Assembly: GCA_038318565.1 (NCBI GenBank)
Contig: JBBQCI010000093.1
Coordinates: 1 to 14,000, forward strand
Direction of reading: 5' to 3'
DNA length: 14,000 nucleotides
Source: UBA11346 sp038318565
Lineage (GTDB): Bacteria; Planctomycetota; UBA11346
The notes under the pieces were generated by a model that was given only the letters and a program-made list of their open reading frames with translations, was not told where the DNA came from and ran no database searches. Both the position numbers and the translations under genes were made by a program. This document shows positions 1 to 6,124 of this stretch, piece by piece (position 1 is the first letter of the stretch; each line of letters begins with the position of its first letter).

Positions 1-34
1 GTTGAACCGCCTGAAGCGGCATAAGGCTGCTATC

Positions 35-328
35 ATGACACCACTCACTCCCGCTGAGATCGCCGATGCCCTGTCCCGCTTGCCTGGCTGGAGCCATCGA
101 GACGCGTCGCTGCATAAGACGTTCCGCTTCGGCAGCTTCAAAGCCGCTGTGGATTTTCTGCACCGATGCGTCCCAGCCATCGACCGGCTCAATCACCATC
201 CGGAGTGGACCAACGTCTATGATCGCGTGGTGGTGCGGTTGAACAGCCATGACGCCGGCAATCTGGTCACTAGGCTGGACGTCGAACTGGCCGAGTTGCT
301 CGACGGTTACGCCGACCGCGGCGTGTAG
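35..328 (+). CDS. phhB: pterin-4a-carbinolamine dehydratase
   Basis: This 97-residue protein matches the PCD/DCoH family, which dehydrates 4a-hydroxytetrahydropterin so that the pterin cofactor of aromatic amino acid hydroxylases can be recycled in the cytosol. The family signature HHPEW is at residues 54-58, preceded by a helix with RLN and followed by NVYDRVVVRLNSHDAG, which corresponds to the usual NVYN..V.L.THDAGG stretch. Length is normal for the family (about 95-110). The ATG at 35 is preferred over an in-frame TTG at 2 because it gives the usual N-terminus and has AAGG about 8 nt upstream. The last 22 nt overlap the end of the convergent cbiM gene. No hydroxylase gene is visible here, so its partner is unknown; many bacteria carry this gene without an obvious partner. 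Confidence 0.9.
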   Translation: MTPLTPAEIADALSRLPGWSHRDASLHKTFRFGSFKAAVDFLHRCVPAIDRLNHHPEWTNVYDRVVVRLNSHDAGNLVTRLDVELAELLDGYADRGV

Positions 329-1164
329 CGGACCAGCGCGGCGACCATCACCGCCCCGATGATACCGGCGCAGATGACCGCCAAGGCTCCCGGTATTCCA
401 GGAACGAGGTAGTTGGCGAGCGGTGCTGCGTAGGCGGTGGCTTGGCCGGCGAAACCCAGCTGTTGAGCAGTGTGTTCGAGCCCGTCCGGCAGCGTGCTGG
501 CGAACGGGGTCAGGGCGCAGGCGATCACAGCTGCGGCGACCGGCCAGCGCACTGAGGTCCGCTCGGGCTGCGCGATCAGCGCAACAACCAGGCCGGTAAC
601 CGCACCTTCGCCCAGAGCGATTGGCAGGTGGGCGCCGATCATTGCTGCCAAGGCAGACGACGTCGAGGTGGTTCCGGACAGGCCGAGTTCGACCGCGCAT
701 AGAGCAGCAGCGGCCAGAGTCGCAAGCGCGGCCGCGAAGCCGGCACTCAGAGCACGACTGGTCACCGTGGTGCCAGCCCAGGCACGCTGCAGCGCCCAGC
801 CGCCCAGCACCCCGATCACACCCATGTTGAGGACATTGACGCCGAGGGCGTCAAGACCGCCATCGGCGAATAGCACCGCCTGAGTGGCCAGGATCGCAAC
901 CATGGCCAGCAGACCACGGAAGGGTCCAGCCAGGATGCCCAGCAGAGCCCCACCGACCACGTGTCCGCTGGATCCGCCGAGCACCGGCACGTTGACCATC
1001 TGGGCAACGAACACTGCGGCGGTCAACGCTGCCAAGGCCGGTGATGGCAGCTGCTGTTGCGCTCCACGGCGATCCAGCCACCGGCTGGCGATCAGCGCGC
1101 CAACCGACAGGCCGGCGGCGGCCACGCAAACAGATATGGAGCAGAGACCGGATGAGATATGCAT
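307..1164 (-). CDS. cbiM: CbiM-type cobalt ECF transporter S-component with fused PDGLE domain
   Basis: A 285-residue polytopic membrane protein. It starts MHI, as CbiM/NikM proteins do; in that family Met1 and His2 are metal ligands, which fixes the start at 1164. Other family motifs are FVAQMVN...GGSSGHVVGG (52-72, His68 a likely ligand), LFADGGLDALGVNVLNMGV (98-116), and HLPIALGEGAVTG (179-191). Residues about 222-280 form a PDGLE domain (PDGLE at 226-230, then PLANYLVPG and a final hydrophobic helix), the CbiN-like subunit often fused to or encoded beside CbiM. It probably binds cobalt, or possibly nickel, for import across the inner membrane. The usual CbiQ and CbiO subunits are not in this window, so it is either served by subunits elsewhere or works alone. 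It follows a 117-residue unknown gene by 69 nt; a short hairpin lies just before the start codon. Confidence 0.88.
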   Translation of the reverse strand: MHISSGLCSISVCVAAAGLSVGALIASRWLDRRGAQQQLPSPALAALTAAVFVAQMVNVPVLGGSSGHVVGGALLGILAGPFRGLLAMVAILATQAVLFADGGLDALGVNVLNMGVIGVLGGWALQRAWAGTTVTSRALSAGFAAALATLAAAALCAVELGLSGTTSTSSALAAMIGAHLPIALGEGAVTGLVVALIAQPERTSVRWPVAAAVIACALTPFASTLPDGLEHTAQQLGFAGQATAYAAPLANYLVPGIPGALAVICAGIIGAVMVAALVRYTPRSA

Positions 1165-1170
1165 GCCGGA

Positions 1171-1188
1171 AAGCTACCGACGTAGCTT
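1171..1188 (-). promoter_or_regulatory. short hairpin just upstream of cbiM
   Basis: A perfect 7-bp inverted repeat (AAGCTAC / GTAGCTT) with a 4-nt loop ends 6 nt before the cbiM start codon, where a ribosome binding site would lie. It could act as a translational hairpin or as an operator for a metal regulator. It does not resemble a cobalamin riboswitch: the 69-nt gap is too short and no B12-box is visible. Function is inference only. Confidence 0.3.
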
Positions 1189-1233
1189 ACACCCCGCAAG
1201 AAGCAATGCGTACAGCACTTCGTGTTTCCTAGG

Positions 1234-1587
1234 TCAAATTGTGGCAGGATCGTGCCAACAACCGCCATCGCGGGGAACCATGGCGATGGTCGCCCCCTCC
1301 AGATCTGGGCTATGCCGTACCAGTACCCCTTCATCACGATTCTCGCCCCCCACGCCGATCAGCACGACGCCCGCCAACCCCGCCGTGACAGCTGCCATGA
1401 CCGCGCCTGGCTGACGGGTTGCCAACCAACTGGCTGCAGCACCTGCACCAGCTGCGGTCAGCAAGCTCTTGGGCGTCAGCGACGAAACCAGGACACCTGC
1501 CGTGCCGCGCAATTGCAGCCGCTGGAGCAGGGCCGGCAGTCCAGGCTCGCCCGATAGCTCGGGCGCGATCAACAGCACGGCGCTCAC
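1234..1587 (-). CDS. uncharacterised 117-residue protein, coupled to HD-GYP gene
   Basis: I do not recognise this protein. Its codons are strongly G/C-biased at the third position and it fits tightly between neighbours, so it is very likely a real gene. The GTG start overlaps the stop of the upstream HD-GYP gene (GTGA, 1587-1584), a classic translational-coupling arrangement; no clear Shine-Dalgarno is seen. The pattern is strand-helix-strand-helix: AVLLIAPEL (3-10), a leucine-rich helix (17-26), AGVLVSSL (30-37), an Ala-rich helix (40-57), a second Ala-rich helix (60-71), then GVVLIGVGG (72-81) and a final polar part ending near GCWHDP. That could be a small alpha/beta (Rossmann- or HAD-like) domain, or the Ala-rich stretches could be membrane helices. 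Possible partner or regulator of HD-GYP or CbiM, unproven. Confidence 0.65.
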   Translation of the reverse strand: MSAVLLIAPELSGEPGLPALLQRLQLRGTAGVLVSSLTPKSLLTAAGAGAAASWLATRQPGAVMAAVTAGLAGVVLIGVGGENRDEGVLVRHSPDLEGATIAMVPRDGGCWHDPATI

Positions 1588-3122
1588 CGGATGAATCCGG
1601 GAATCGCGTCCTCGTTGACCGTATCAATCTGTTCTTCGCGCAGGAATCGCTTGGCGTAGTCGAGGTAGACCCGTTCACGGACAAAGACATCGAAAATGTC
1701 CGGGTCAACGTGACCATCGAGCTTCATCCGGCCGAGGATCGACAGGGCGGTCGACAGATTCATCGCCCGCTTGTACGGACGGTCTCCGGCAGTCAGAGCC
1801 TCGAAGATGTCAGCGATGCCCATAATCCGGGCCTGCACACTCATCTGCTCGCGACGCAGCTGCTTCGGGTAGCCCTTGCCGTCCATGCGCTCGTGATGGC
1901 CACCGGCGAACTCCGGCACTCGCCTGAGATGGCGAGGAAACGGCAGCGATTCCAGCATCTTGATGGTGGCGACGATGTGGTGGTTGATGACCTCGCGCTC
2001 GCGCGGCAGCAGGGTGCCCTTGGCGATGCACAGGTTCTCGACTTCATCCGGAGTCAACAACGGTTGCTGGCTGCCATCCAGTGCGCACCAGCTGTGCGTG
2101 GCGATAAGGCGCACCCGCTCCTGATCCTCTTGGCGCATCGATTCGCCGCCGGTGTTGCAGCGACGCAGGAAGACGAGGTCGTTGGCCAGGCAGCCGCCTT
2201 GCATCGGATCCTGAGCGGCAGCGGCGGCGAAGCGGGTGGCGATCAGTTCGATGCGGTCGTTGATGCAGCTGAGTTTGGTCGCCTTGTCCATCACCCATTC
2301 GGGGGTGGTGATCTTGCCGCAGTCGTGCAGCCACGCCGCGATACGCAGTTCGTAGCGATCGCGCTCATCCATCGCAAACGCGGCGATATCGCCCCGCGGC
2401 GCGCGGGCAGTAGCCTCAGCCAGCATCATGGTCAATTCGGGGACGCGCCGGCAATGGCCGCCGGTGTAGGGGCTTTTCTCGTCAATTGCCGTCGCGATCA
2501 GCTGGATGAATGACTCGAAGAGTTGTTTCTGATCTTCGATGAGACGATGCTTGGTGCGCGCTGTGGCCGCCTGAGACGCCAGGCTTTCGACCAACGTCTG
2601 GTCCTCGGGCGGGAACGGGGCGACCACTCCGAACGGGTCGCGCGCATTAATCAGCTGGAGGGCTCCGGTGATCGCGCCTTCGTGGTCGCGCATCGGCACG
2701 ACCAGAACCGAGGCGGTGCGGTAACCGGTCTTCTCATCGAAGCGGCGGGTACCTGAAAAATCGAATCCTGGCGCGGTGTAGGCGTCAGGCAGATTGATGG
2801 TATTGCCGGTTAGCACGCAGTGCGCTACCACCGAGGCGTGGTTCTCAATGCCGCCATCCAGATGCAGCGGTACATCGGGCAGCGGCACTGGGCGCAGTCC
2901 GCTGACCCCGGCATGGATGCCCATCGACTGGTTGTGCATGATCTCGAAGCGTAGCCGGCCATCGGACGCCGCATAGACGGTCCCACCATCTGCCCGGGTG
3001 ATCTCCATCGCTCCCTGCAGGATCTGTTCGACCAGCAGTCGCGGATTGGTCTCGATCGAGAGCGCTTGGCCGACGCGGTTGAGGATCTCGATCCGGCGGC
3101 GAAGATCGGTAAGTGGGTCCAC
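1584..3122 (-). CDS. GAF domain HD-GYP phosphodiesterase-type signalling protein
   Basis: A 512-residue soluble protein. Residues about 18-195 form a GAF sensor domain (VGQALSIETN near the start, then GGTVYAA, and GYRTASVLVVPMRD at 133-146). A helical linker leads into an HD-GYP domain (about 200-490). Catalytic elements look intact: HDCGK (266-270), HH (381-382), HHERMDGKGYP (409-419) and the trailing DIFEALTAGDRPYKRA. HD-GYP proteins hydrolyse cyclic di-GMP or related cyclic dinucleotides, so this is a likely cytosolic turnover enzyme controlled by a ligand of the GAF domain. Between the HD and HH motifs lies an insertion of about 90 residues (roughly 275-365), as seen in a known HD-GYP subgroup with an AxKLxxIxDRI stretch. 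The start is GTG at 3122, divergent from rlmI. It heads a three-gene minus-strand unit; no GGDEF gene is in the window. Confidence 0.9.
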   Translation of the reverse strand: MDPLTDLRRRIEILNRVGQALSIETNPRLLVEQILQGAMEITRADGGTVYAASDGRLRFEIMHNQSMGIHAGVSGLRPVPLPDVPLHLDGGIENHASVVAHCVLTGNTINLPDAYTAPGFDFSGTRRFDEKTGYRTASVLVVPMRDHEGAITGALQLINARDPFGVVAPFPPEDQTLVESLASQAATARTKHRLIEDQKQLFESFIQLIATAIDEKSPYTGGHCRRVPELTMMLAEATARAPRGDIAAFAMDERDRYELRIAAWLHDCGKITTPEWVMDKATKLSCINDRIELIATRFAAAAAQDPMQGGCLANDLVFLRRCNTGGESMRQEDQERVRLIATHSWCALDGSQQPLLTPDEVENLCIAKGTLLPREREVINHHIVATIKMLESLPFPRHLRRVPEFAGGHHERMDGKGYPKQLRREQMSVQARIMGIADIFEALTAGDRPYKRAMNLSTALSILGRMKLDGHVDPDIFDVFVRERVYLDYAKRFLREEQIDTVNEDAIPGFIR

Positions 3123-3208
3123 GGCGGCAGCGTAAGCGGGCGGCAGCGGCAGGCCAGATGAGAGGGATTCCGCGCTTGCGGGCGCATCAGCACGCCAAGC
3201 CTCCCAGC

Positions 3209-4393
3209 GTGCCGCCCATCCTCCGTCTCATCGCCCGTCAGACCCACCGCTGCCTGACCGGACACCCCTGGGTGTTTCGCAGTGAAGTGTCCGCCGCGGA
3301 CCTGGCGGCAGCAATCGATGGTGACGTCGTCGAGGTGCGCGATGGCCACGACCGGCTGGTCGGTCGCGGGTTCTACTCGGCCCACAGCCAGATCGCCGTG
3401 CGTCTAGCCACTCGCGAGGCCCGCGAACTCGACGACGCATTCCTGCGCCTTCGCCTGCAGGCCGCCATCGCCCATCGCGTTGCCGTCCTGCCGCATCGCC
3501 AAGCCCTGCGCCTGGTCTCCAGCGAAGGCGATCTGCTACCGGGCCTGATCGTTGACCGTTTCGGCGATCGCCTAGTCATCCAAGCCCTGACCACGGGCAT
3601 CGATCAACGTATCGACAGCATCTCCGGCATTCTGCGCGAGCTGATGGCGCCAGCCCAGATCATCGAACGTAGCGATGGTCACGGGCGCAGCCTGGAAGGC
3701 CTAGAGCCGCGCATCCGCGTGCTGCACGGACCAGCCGACGCACATGTGCGCGTCGCCCTGGGCGCCATCGAACTGGATGTTGATCTGCTCGATCCGCATA
3801 AGACCGGCGCCTACCTCGACCAGTGCGAGTCCCATCAACAGTTGGCGACCTGGGTGCCTCGCGGAGGCCGAGTGGCCGACGTCTTCGCCCATCGTGGCGG
3901 TTTTGCCCTGCATCTGCTACAGGCCGGGGCGGCCGAGGCGGTAGCGGTGGACCAGGCCGAGGCTGGACTGGCCGACGCCCTCGCCGCTGCCAGTCGCCTG
4001 GGCTTCGCAGGCCGGCTGAGCACCGCCACGGCCGACGCCTTCCAGTGGCTGCGTCAGCAGGGTGCCGCCGGGGCCACCTACGACCTCGTCATCCTCGATC
4101 CGCCGGCGTTCGCACGCACCCGCTCGGCCCTGCCAGGCGCAATGCGCGGCTACCGCGACCTGCACCAGCAGGCCCTGCGCCTGCTTCGTCCCGGTGGCCG
4201 GCTGGCCTCGTGGTCATGCTCCTCGCATGTCGACGAAGCGATGTTCCTGGAAAATGTGGTCGAAGCAGCTGCCCATCTTGGGAGAACCTTGCGCTTCGAC
4301 TCGGCATTCGGCCAGCCGGCCGACCATCCCTGGCTGCCAGCCGCACCTGAGACACGCTATCTGAAGGGATTCCTGGTTAGCGTACTGGAATGA
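3209..4393 (+). CDS. rlmI: 23S rRNA (cytosine-C5) methyltransferase, RlmI family
   Basis: This class I SAM-dependent methyltransferase (394 residues from the chosen start) belongs to the RlmI/YccW family, which makes m5C1962 in 23S rRNA in E. coli. An N-terminal PUA domain begins at HPWVF (19-23). The central RlmI-type domain follows, then the family mark HKTGAYLDQ (197-205), SAM motif I DVFAHRGGF (224-232), motif IV DPPAF (297-301), a SCSS catalytic cysteine region (336-339), and the typical ending RYLKGFLVSV. The family usually has YLDQR, but here it is YLDQC. The GTG at 3209 is chosen because it gives the usual short lead before HPWVF and avoids overlap with the divergent gene. An ATG at 3158 is the main alternative; an in-frame GTG at 3113 would overlap the HD-GYP start. 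No strong Shine-Dalgarno is seen at either. Confidence 0.88.
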   Translation: MPPILRLIARQTHRCLTGHPWVFRSEVSAADLAAAIDGDVVEVRDGHDRLVGRGFYSAHSQIAVRLATREARELDDAFLRLRLQAAIAHRVAVLPHRQALRLVSSEGDLLPGLIVDRFGDRLVIQALTTGIDQRIDSISGILRELMAPAQIIERSDGHGRSLEGLEPRIRVLHGPADAHVRVALGAIELDVDLLDPHKTGAYLDQCESHQQLATWVPRGGRVADVFAHRGGFALHLLQAGAAEAVAVDQAEAGLADALAAASRLGFAGRLSTATADAFQWLRQQGAAGATYDLVILDPPAFARTRSALPGAMRGYRDLHQQALRLLRPGGRLASWSCSSHVDEAMFLENVVEAAAHLGRTLRFDSAFGQPADHPWLPAAPETRYLKGFLVSVLE

Positions 4394-4409
4394 CGGCTGG
4401 AGCACCGAA

Positions 4410-4437
4410 CCGCTGCAGTGCTCGCCTAGCGCAGCGG
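4410..4437. terminator. weak hairpin between convergent gene ends
   Basis: A 7-bp perfect inverted repeat (CCGCTGC / GCAGCGG) with a 14-nt loop lies between the end of rlmI and the end of the small minus-strand gene, spanning the latter's stop codon. There is no T-run on either side, so it is only a possible terminator or transcript-end structure. Confidence 0.25.
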
Positions 4438-4671
4438 ACGCGAAACCTGCTCGTTCGGAGCCAGATTCAGGTCACGACCCGGAGCCGGCACCAACGGGGC
4501 GAGCGCCGGCGGAGGTGGTGCAATCCACTGCCAACGCGGAGTCCCGGAGGTCGGCGGAGGGCCGAGCCAGCAGTAGCCAAGTGTGAGCAGGACCGTTACC
4601 ACGGTATGCAGGCTAGCGGAAACCGTAGAGCTGCCAACCGGCATTTGCGTCAGACCGCCCTGGTCCAGCAT
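4426..4671 (-). CDS. possible small membrane protein with Pro-rich tail
   Basis: An 81-residue reading frame with one clear hydrophobic helix (about 21-37, LHTVVTVLLTLGYCWLG), followed by a Pro- and Ala-rich stretch (38-66) and a polar tail. This is a plausible single-pass small envelope protein with the tail outside the membrane. Third codon positions are about 70% G/C, in line with real genes here but not decisive. The ATG at 4671 lies only 8 nt from the divergent glmU start; an internal ATG at 4644 would leave more room for a promoter. I recognise no family. On the opposite strand an Arg-rich frame (4390-4863) covers the same region and looks like a shadow. Without homologues this stays tentative. 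Confidence 0.45.
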   Translation of the reverse strand: MLDQGGLTQMPVGSSTVSASLHTVVTVLLTLGYCWLGPPPTSGTPRWQWIAPPPPALAPLVPAPGRDLNLAPNEQVSRPLR

Positions 4672-4679
4672 ATCAGCCC

Positions 4680-5417
4680 ATGTCGCAACGAACCACCGCC
4701 GTCATTCTCGCCGCTGGCAAGGGTACCCGAATGGGCTCCGACCTCGCCAAGGTCCTCCATCCGCTCGCTGGACGCCCCTTGGTCGCCCATGTCATCGACG
4801 CCTGCAACGCGGCAGGCATCACCGACTGCGTCTGCGTGGTCGGTTGGCAGCGCGAGGCCGTAGCCGCCGCAGTTGAACCGCTGGGTGCACGTTGCGTCCT
4901 GCAGGACCGCCAGCTGGGCACCGGCCACGCCGTGCTCTGTGCCGAGCCAGCCGTCACCGGCGACGAGGTACTGGTCCTATGCGGTGACGCCCCACTGGTC
5001 GATGCCGCACTCCTTCGGCGCGTCGTCGCCACCCACCGCCGCACAGGAGCCGCCTGCACCGCCGTCGCAGCCCGCATGGCAGATCCCACCGGATATGGTC
5101 GCATGATCACCGGTGACGACGGCCGGCTTGCCAGAATCGTCGAACACAAGGACGCGACCCCAGAGCAACGTGCGATCAATCTGGTCAACAGCGGCTTATA
5201 CTGTTTCCGCCGCACCGACCTGTTCGAGCGGCTCCGCCAGGTCAAACCGACGAATGCCCAGGGCGAATACTATCTGACCGACGTCGTCGGCATGCTCGCT
5301 CGCGACCAGGCGGGGGTTGAACTCGAGATCTGCGATGATCCGGGCAGCGTCCTGGGCGTGAACACTCCGGCCGATCTCGCCACGGCGGCCCGGCTGTTCG
5401 CCGGCCGGACGTCTTAA
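4680..5417 (+). CDS. glmU: single-domain GlmU-type N-acetylglucosamine-1-phosphate uridylyltransferase
   Basis: A 245-residue nucleotidyltransferase matching the N-terminal half of GlmU, which makes UDP-GlcNAc from GlcNAc-1-phosphate and UTP for peptidoglycan and lipid A. Visible motifs: LAAGKGTRM (10-18) and Lys24 for UTP binding, QLGTGHAVL (about 78-86), GDAPLVD (about 103-109, metal-binding Asp), GYGRMI, EHKDA, NSGLYCF, GEYYLTDVVG and GVNTPADLA near the end. Full GlmU is about 450 residues; the C-terminal left-handed beta-helix acetyltransferase is wholly absent and the frame stops cleanly. It could be a true stand-alone uridylyltransferase with acetylation done elsewhere, or a related sugar nucleotidyltransferase. 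The start is fixed by MSQRTTAVILAAGKG, typical spacing; there is no clear Shine-Dalgarno. A putative lipoprotein gene follows after 75 nt. Confidence 0.85.
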   Translation: MSQRTTAVILAAGKGTRMGSDLAKVLHPLAGRPLVAHVIDACNAAGITDCVCVVGWQREAVAAAVEPLGARCVLQDRQLGTGHAVLCAEPAVTGDEVLVLCGDAPLVDAALLRRVVATHRRTGAACTAVAARMADPTGYGRMITGDDGRLARIVEHKDATPEQRAINLVNSGLYCFRRTDLFERLRQVKPTNAQGEYYLTDVVGMLARDQAGVELEICDDPGSVLGVNTPADLATAARLFAGRTS

Positions 5418-5424
5418 CCGAAGC

Positions 5425-5454
5425 TTCACGATCAACTCACTGGTGATTCATGAT
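5425..5454 (+). promoter_or_regulatory. possible promoter of the lipoprotein gene
   Basis: A TTCACG element and a CATGAT element are separated by 18 nt, each matching four of six bases of the sigma-70 -35 and -10 consensus. They sit in the 75-nt gap upstream of the lipoprotein gene. The match is weak and chance is a real possibility. Confidence 0.22.
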
Positions 5455-5476
5455 AGTCGGCACGGTGTCTGACCTC

Positions 5477-5481
5477 AGGAG
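5477..5481 (+). promoter_or_regulatory. ribosome binding site of lipoprotein gene
   Basis: AGGAG lies 11 nt before the ATG at 5493. It is the clearest Shine-Dalgarno in the window and supports this start. Confidence 0.7.
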
Positions 5482-5492
5482 CACCCCGTCCC

Positions 5493-6014
5493 ATGATCCG
5501 CCGCACCGCCCTTGTCCTCGCCGCTGCAGCCGCCGCCATCTCCATTGGCTCCGGCTGCTCGACGCCCCGCACCTCTGACCTACCCGGCGCCTACTCCGAA
5601 GGCGGCTTCGGGTCGAAGTTCTACGCCGAGGTCCCTCATGCAAAGAAGGAAGGGGACAAGCCGCGCATCTACCTGTTCGGCAAGATCGCCGACTACAACA
5701 AGTTCCTTGAGACCAAGGACGTCCCTGAGAACGCCCACAAGAAGTTTATCGGTAAAGGTGCTAATCGTGAGACCGTGGTAGTCCAGGACCTGACCGGCTT
5801 CGAGTTGAAGGACAATCCTGGCTACACCAACGCTCTGCTCGCCAAGTACCAGGCCAGGCATGGTATGGGTGGCGCTAGTGCCGCTCCGGCACCAATGGCC
5901 GCTCCGGCACCAATGGCCGCTCCGGCACCAACTGCTGAGTCGACACCAATGGCCGCTCCGGCACCAACTGCTGAGTCGACACCTGTCGCCACCCCGGAGC
6001 CTGCCGCCAAGTAA
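5493..6014 (+). CDS. putative lipoprotein with Ala-Pro repeat tail
   Basis: A 173-residue protein of unknown family. It begins with Arg-Arg and a hydrophobic stretch (5-20) leading to GSGC with Cys22. This resembles a lipoprotein signal peptide, although position -3 is Gly rather than the usual Leu/Val, so plain secretion is possible. Residues about 38-125 look like one small folded domain containing RIYLFGKIADYNKFLE and VVVQDLTGFELKDNPGY. Residues 131-166 are a low-complexity tail made of APAPMA and APAPTAESTP units, probably a flexible extension reaching into the periplasm or cell wall. The names of known Ala-Pro-rich envelope lipoproteins do not help assign a function. It has its own Shine-Dalgarno and ends in a strong terminator, so it may be transcribed alone or after glmU. 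Confidence 0.75.
   Translation: MIRRTALVLAAAAAAISIGSGCSTPRTSDLPGAYSEGGFGSKFYAEVPHAKKEGDKPRIYLFGKIADYNKFLETKDVPENAHKKFIGKGANRETVVVQDLTGFELKDNPGYTNALLAKYQARHGMGGASAAPAPMAAPAPMAAPAPTAESTPMAAPAPTAESTPVATPEPAAK
5883..5990 (+). repeat. in-frame tandem repeat in lipoprotein tail
   Basis: Two identical 18-bp units (5883-5900, 5901-5918) are followed by two 36-bp units (5919-5954, 5955-5990). The 36-bp units start with the same GCTCCGGCACCAA and carry an 18-bp insert; they differ only in the last few bases. All lengths are multiples of three, so gain or loss of units keeps the frame. The units encode APAPMA twice, then APAPTAESTPMA and APAPTAESTPVA. Confidence 0.93.
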
Positions 6015-6036
6015 TTCTCAGTTCATCGCTTGAGCC

Positions 6037-6080
6037 AGCACCCCACGACGTGGTCGTGGGGTGCTTCGTTTCGTTTCGTC
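6037..6080 (+). terminator. strong hairpin terminator after lipoprotein gene
   Basis: A perfect 13-bp stem (AGCACCCCACGAC / GTCGTGGGGTGCT, 6037-6049 and 6053-6065) with a 3-nt loop is followed by TCGTTTCGTTTCGTC, a broken T-rich tail. It lies 22 nt after the lipoprotein stop and reads as a rho-independent terminator for the plus strand. On the minus strand the same hairpin lies downstream of dxs but is not followed by T residues, so it would be poorer in that direction. Confidence 0.75.
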
Positions 6081-6124
6081 ATTCCAAGCAGGCCCACCCA
6101 GCACGGCGGGATCAGGCAAACGAG

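Noticed and set aside
1165..1233. Possible cobalamin riboswitch upstream of cbiM
   Set aside because: The gap is only 69 nt, far below riboswitch length, and no B12-box or matching stems are visible; only a 7-bp hairpin is present.
1419..2513. 364-residue plus-strand open frame opposite the HD-GYP gene
   Set aside because: It is antisense to a gene with clear GAF and HD-GYP motifs; long antisense frames are common in GC-rich DNA.
3123..3148. Direct repeat GGCGGCAGCG (3123-3132 and 3139-3148) in the divergent gap before rlmI
   Set aside because: Ten bases of low-complexity GC-rich sequence; not enough to claim an operator.
4390..4863. 157-residue plus-strand frame whose ATG overlaps the rlmI stop (ATGA)
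   Set aside because: The stop-start overlap is tempting, but the product is Arg-rich with no hydrophobic core or motif and runs 184 nt into glmU; it looks like a shadow frame.
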